Origin: Kryptolebias marmoratus
Taxonomy: Eukaryota > Chordata > Actinopteri > Cyprinodontiformes > Rivulidae
Length of the DNA: 64,000 nt
NCBI RefSeq assembly: GCF_001649575.2
Contig: NC_051438.1
Coordinates: 25,563,786-25,627,785, forward strand
Direction of reading: 5' to 3'
Positions within the stretch are counted from its first letter, which is position 1. Every line of letters begins with the position of its first letter. Under the pieces are notes generated by a model. That model was not told where the DNA came from. It saw only the letters and a program-made list of their open reading frames with translations, and ran no database searches. Shown in pieces: positions 60,442-64,000 of the stretch. Both the position numbers and the translations under genes were made by a program.

Positions 60442-61761
60442 CTGTAGAAAAACAAACAAAACAAAGGGAGGTGTCAGGCTATTGCACATTGCACTGACTA
60501 TATTCTTTAGTCCAAAGTTAGAAGTCCTACATTTTTTGCTTTTACACAGCTTATTTAAAAGCACAGTAGTCATTTTGCTGTCAATGTCCCCAAGCAGTCC
60601 CTAATAGCCTAAATCATTCAAGATTAATTTTGAAATCCTAAAAAAATCTCTCTAAAATTAAACACATATCACACCAGTACAACTCCCACATGCAGCACAC
60701 TGTAGGAGGAACTCAGTTATATTCCAATTTCCAGTATTATCCTGACATTGGAAAAGGTTAACAAAAAGTACCTCGTAAAAACAATCATCTCACTTTTGCC
60801 CTTTTACAACTGGGCCTTTGCTAATAGTCCATTATACCTGGGGTAATTAACAGGGCTTAATCAAATGCACTACGGAGTGATCGTCTTATTAACTTTTAAA
60901 CCCCTCGTGCAAAGCTCTTAAGTAAATGAATTAAGTCTTGTTGCCACACTTGCCACTACTTAGAGATTAATACCCATATGCCTCCCGGCTTATAGGGACA
61001 GCCAGGCAAATTGAACAGATTGACCATGGACTGTAGAATGTACTCCAGTCCACACATGTATTATGTCATCACTTTGGGAAATTTTACTAAAAATTTGATT
61101 ATATTTAAAAATGAACGCAAACATTTATGATTTCACAGACCATTTTAAGTATTTGTTTTTAAATTTCAAAACCAATAACTTCAAACAAAACGCCTAAATT
61201 CATCACACAGGTGGCTAAGGCAGTTAACCAAATGCTTAAGTGAGTTTATGAGTGTAAAACACAATCTACACATTTCATAAAGACAATAAACCAAAAACAG
61301 ATAAAATAGCTAGATTTTTTAAAGCTAAAAGTCAAATAAAATGGAATTAATTGTATGGAGTTGTTTTATTATTCAGGGGATGCTGCTCCACATGAATACT
61401 TCACATGCACCCCTGCACACAGCATTACACCTAAGGGTGCTTGGCTCTGCTCTACCACAGTCATGTCCATTCAGCTGGAACATTTTGGACTAAGTGACTT
61501 AAAAGTGTCCTTCACACTGTGCAAAAGGTCAATGTGTTTAAAAAAACATGAAAAACATCAAAACAAACATATATAATTTATAAAATCCAGGCGCAAAAAC
61601 TTAAACTTCATTTACATCAGCACCTTTTTTATGAAACATGAGATCGAGGAAGAGTTCATTTCCCAGACTTTCTTCACTGCACTTCCATCTTGTACTTTCT
61701 GTATTTTTAAAATTTCCACATAATGTTTTGCTCCACTATAGTGAGTAAAGGGCTGTGGTGC

Positions 61762-61790
61762 TTTATTTTTTATTTATTTATTTATTTTTT
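61762..61790. repeat. (TTTA)n microsatellite
   Basis: T-rich tract with about five TTTA units. Confidence 0.85.
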
Positions 61791-63059
61791 GTTGTTCTTG
61801 AAGCGTTCTGTGGATCCCTAAAGGAGAAGTTGCCACGGTAACCACTAATTCAAATACACCGATAAACTGATAAACCAGTGTTTGTTCATCAATTATTTGT
61901 GCAGCATCTGTGAAGTAGCTATGTAAGGTTTGTAAAGACTGTGTTTCTTCACTAAAGAGCTTAAAAACTGGCAAACTGAGCAGAAAATACAAAGCAAAGA
62001 AGTTATAAGGACTGTAAAATCTATGCACTAATTTTTAATAATTAGAGGTGGGAATTTCTGGAAGCTGTGAACACACAAAGTGTTCTGTTTTCATCATCAC
62101 CACACTTTATGTTCTTTTGTCTTGAAATGTGTTTGCTATCTGACTGAAAAGATTTGTTTATAGTTTTTTTATGGATGTGACACACAAGACATTGCTCACA
62201 TTTTTGTGCTTCTGCTGATATTTCAGGGGCTCTTGGTCTCCGGTGAGGATATCTCTGAGGCACAACCTGCTCTGATCAATCCTCGACTAAAAGAACAAAT
62301 GTCAGATTTGGATCGTCTAGCTCCTCGATGCCCCGACTGACACGTGCCGTCACGATCAGACAGGGATTCCGTTTAAAGGTTACGATGCCACACTGCTGGA
62401 ATGACAATGCACCAGGCATCTGTAACCTGGAAAAGTTCAGATTACTCAGTCTAGAACAATCTGTACTGTAGCTTGTACCAGCAGGCTCAGTAAAGTGAAG
62501 TTGGTTATGAATTGAGGTCAAAACTTGCTCGATGTTGGAGGCGGCAGACGTGTAGTCAGACACACAGGCAAACAGACCCTGCTGTCTGGGGAGTTAAGTG
62601 TAAGTAGATGCAATCTGATGAGATAGACAGAAAGGGATGTGGACGCCTGTGCTTGTGTTTGCTAGAAGAGTTCTGTACTCTATCTGAGGGAGGTGAATAC
62701 CTACTGCAGGCTGGGGAGATTATCTGGAAACACTGTTGCCTGTAAATAAATGCAGTAAAATCTGTGTGGACTCTTTTTTTAAGCAATGCTATGAATATAT
62801 TATTTTCTCATGGCCTTCAATTCAAAGGCATCTAAACCTAAAGCACTACAAGCAAGTGTGTATTGCAATACAGTGGTGTTACACATACAACTCTGGTAGT
62901 GGAGTGGGTATTACACTGTTGAGCAAATTAAGGGAAATAAAAATAGAATTAAAATGAAAGGCCTCCATCAAGGAATGCATATTGCCCACGTTAATTTTAC
63001 ACAAAACTGCAAGATGTCATGCTTAGAGTATGTGTTTTAAATAACTCCCAGCTACTACC

Positions 63060-63260
63060 ACATGAAATTTTATGACATTATCTTTAAAATTGCCTGAATT
63101 ACAGCCATTTTTGTGATATTGTTTGTCGTGTTAGTTGTGGCGACCATCTTGAGTTGGATTGGTTCCAAAAGGTAATCAGAAGTAGATGTGTAGCCATTTT
63201 TTTTTATCTTGTGGTTCATGAGATATTTTGCTAACAGACAGACACAAACACAAGCAAAAG
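63060..63260 (+). repeat. probable dispersed teleost repeat
   Basis: The order GTTGTGGCGACCATCTTGAG, TTGGATTGGTTCCAAAAGGT, GTTCATGAGATATTTTGC and TAACAGACAGACACAAAC matches a repeat type I recall from many fish introns. Family and ends not determined from one copy. Confidence 0.5.
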
Positions 63261-64000
63261 CACTGTCCTTTGACTTTCAGCAGAGGGCTATAAAACTCAA
63301 AACAATTCTTTTTTTGTGTAAGAAAAAAGATTGAAATCAAAATGTGTCTTAATCTTTATGTACCAGCATCTGAGATGAATTTCCACATCAGACATGTACT
63401 GGGCTTAAAAGATTTTGGTGTTTTTTTATGTAACTCACTTAATTTTTCTTCTTCATCTGAAAAGCAGACTGAAGGGGCATGAAGATAAACTGCTGTTGGA
63501 CATGATTAACAAACAGCAGACCGGTGTAAACGTCTTCTGCTGTAGACACTGGATGACCGGCTGTAATTGATTCCAGTCAGTGTGATGCAACAAGGCACAT
63601 TACTATGCTAATCCAGCCAGTGGTGTGTTGTGAGTGCAGGGAGAGAGAGAGGGGGAGCAGGAAAAGAGACAATCAGGAGAGTGTGAGACTGAGAATGAAT
63701 GGCTGTTTGTCGGTGAAATCGCAGCGTGTTGGTGTGCACGCCTGTCTGTCCCATTGAGGAGCGTGTAACACAAAGGCAGCAGCAAGCCCGGTCTCCTCTG
63801 CTCTCACAACATTGCTTGTCATCATGATGACATTTAAAAACATGCTCAAAGAGGACAAAAGACTAAACAGTGAGTGGGTGGATGTGTCCATGGCTAAGCT
63901 CCAGCTGTAAGGGTGAGAGGGAGCACACAAGAAACAATGTGAATGGAAAGCCTGAAAATTTGTAATCTGCCTGTTAGCCACCATTCTGTGTTAGCTTTAG

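Larger units (their letters stand above)
1..64000 (-). other. tenm3: Teneurin-3-like gene, internal part (gene body spans the window)
   Basis: All confident coding exons in the window join into one continuous minus-strand reading frame with the domain order of a teneurin: intracellular tail, one transmembrane helix, linker, eight EGF repeats, Cys-rich segment, TTR-like domain, fibronectin plug and NHL propeller. Teneurins are large type II transmembrane, homodimeric cell-adhesion proteins that act at synapses through homophilic contacts and latrophilin binding. Segments such as [40 protein letters not shown] and RNKDFRH fit teneurin-3 better than my recollection of teneurins 1, 2 and 4; tenm2 is the main alternative. 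The first coding exons (start codon, most of the intracellular domain) and the last (rest of NHL, YD shell, toxin-like C-terminal domain) are outside the window. Promoter, UTRs and polyA site are therefore not seen. Confidence 0.85.
60442..64000 (-). other. intron upstream of the transmembrane exon (partial)
   Basis: Begins at the acceptor of the transmembrane exon and runs out of the window; the preceding intracellular-domain exon is not found here. It holds a probable dispersed repeat at about 63060-63260, a TTTA repeat near 61762, and complex sequence at about 60830-61020. Confidence 0.8.

Noticed and set aside
62276..62563. 95-codon minus-strand open frame upstream of the transmembrane exon
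   Set aside because: It does not resemble the teneurin intracellular domain or any family I recognise, and has no suitable donor/acceptor in phase with the 60441 acceptor (phase requiring two leading bases).
1..64000. tRNA/rRNA genes, CRISPR arrays, operons or a new multi-gene system
   Set aside because: No such structure was seen on either strand; the window is explained by one large spliced gene and its introns.

Overview
The window is vertebrate DNA, most likely from a ray-finned fish. It carries spliced protein-coding exons with canonical GT..AG boundaries, AT-rich introns, CA/GT and AT microsatellites, and relics of fish-type retrotransposons and hAT elements. There is no sign of prokaryotic gene organisation. 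Everything that codes belongs to one gene on the minus strand, a teneurin that best fits teneurin-3 (tenm3). The paralogue call rests on remembered family sequences, not on a search. Both ends of the gene lie outside the window: most of the intracellular N-terminus would be above 64000, and the rest of the NHL propeller, the YD-repeat barrel and the C-terminus below 1.

Read 5' to 3' (high to low coordinates), I resolved 17 constitutive-looking exons and one 21-nt microexon, to the base, with matching splice phases at every junction (about 1,097 codons with the microexon). They encode: the end of the intracellular domain plus the single transmembrane helix (60441-60203); the juxtamembrane and extracellular linker (52122-51997, 47694-47480, 43902-43692); eight EGF-like repeats (42623-42522, 40795-40601, 39485-39285, 32389-32204, 27983-27837); a Cys-rich segment (27333-27117); the transthyretin-like/carboxypeptidase-regulatory-like domain (22274-22155 and into 19593-19332); the fibronectin-plug region (19593-19332, 18546-18279, 17283-17140); and the first part of the NHL beta-propeller (9182-8933, microexon 7241-7221, 3411-3179, 1376-1222). 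Because phases match throughout, no constitutive coding exon seems to be missing between the first and last.

The most interesting part is alternative-splicing architecture. The NHL microexon encodes the known teneurin 'site B' insert (core NKDFRH). In the intron between EGF7 and EGF8, where teneurins have a second variable site ('site A'), I see two unlisted 21-24 nt candidate microexons that keep the frame. Three splice sites sit within about 30 nt of (UG)n microsatellites.

The introns hold simple repeats, a three-copy dispersed repeat with a SINE-like insertion in one copy, a decayed CR1/L2/Rex1-type LINE reverse transcriptase, a short hAT-like element, two other probable teleost repeat fragments, and several non-repetitive stretches that look like candidate conserved non-coding elements. 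I found no second gene, RNA gene, CRISPR array or previously unknown multi-gene system.
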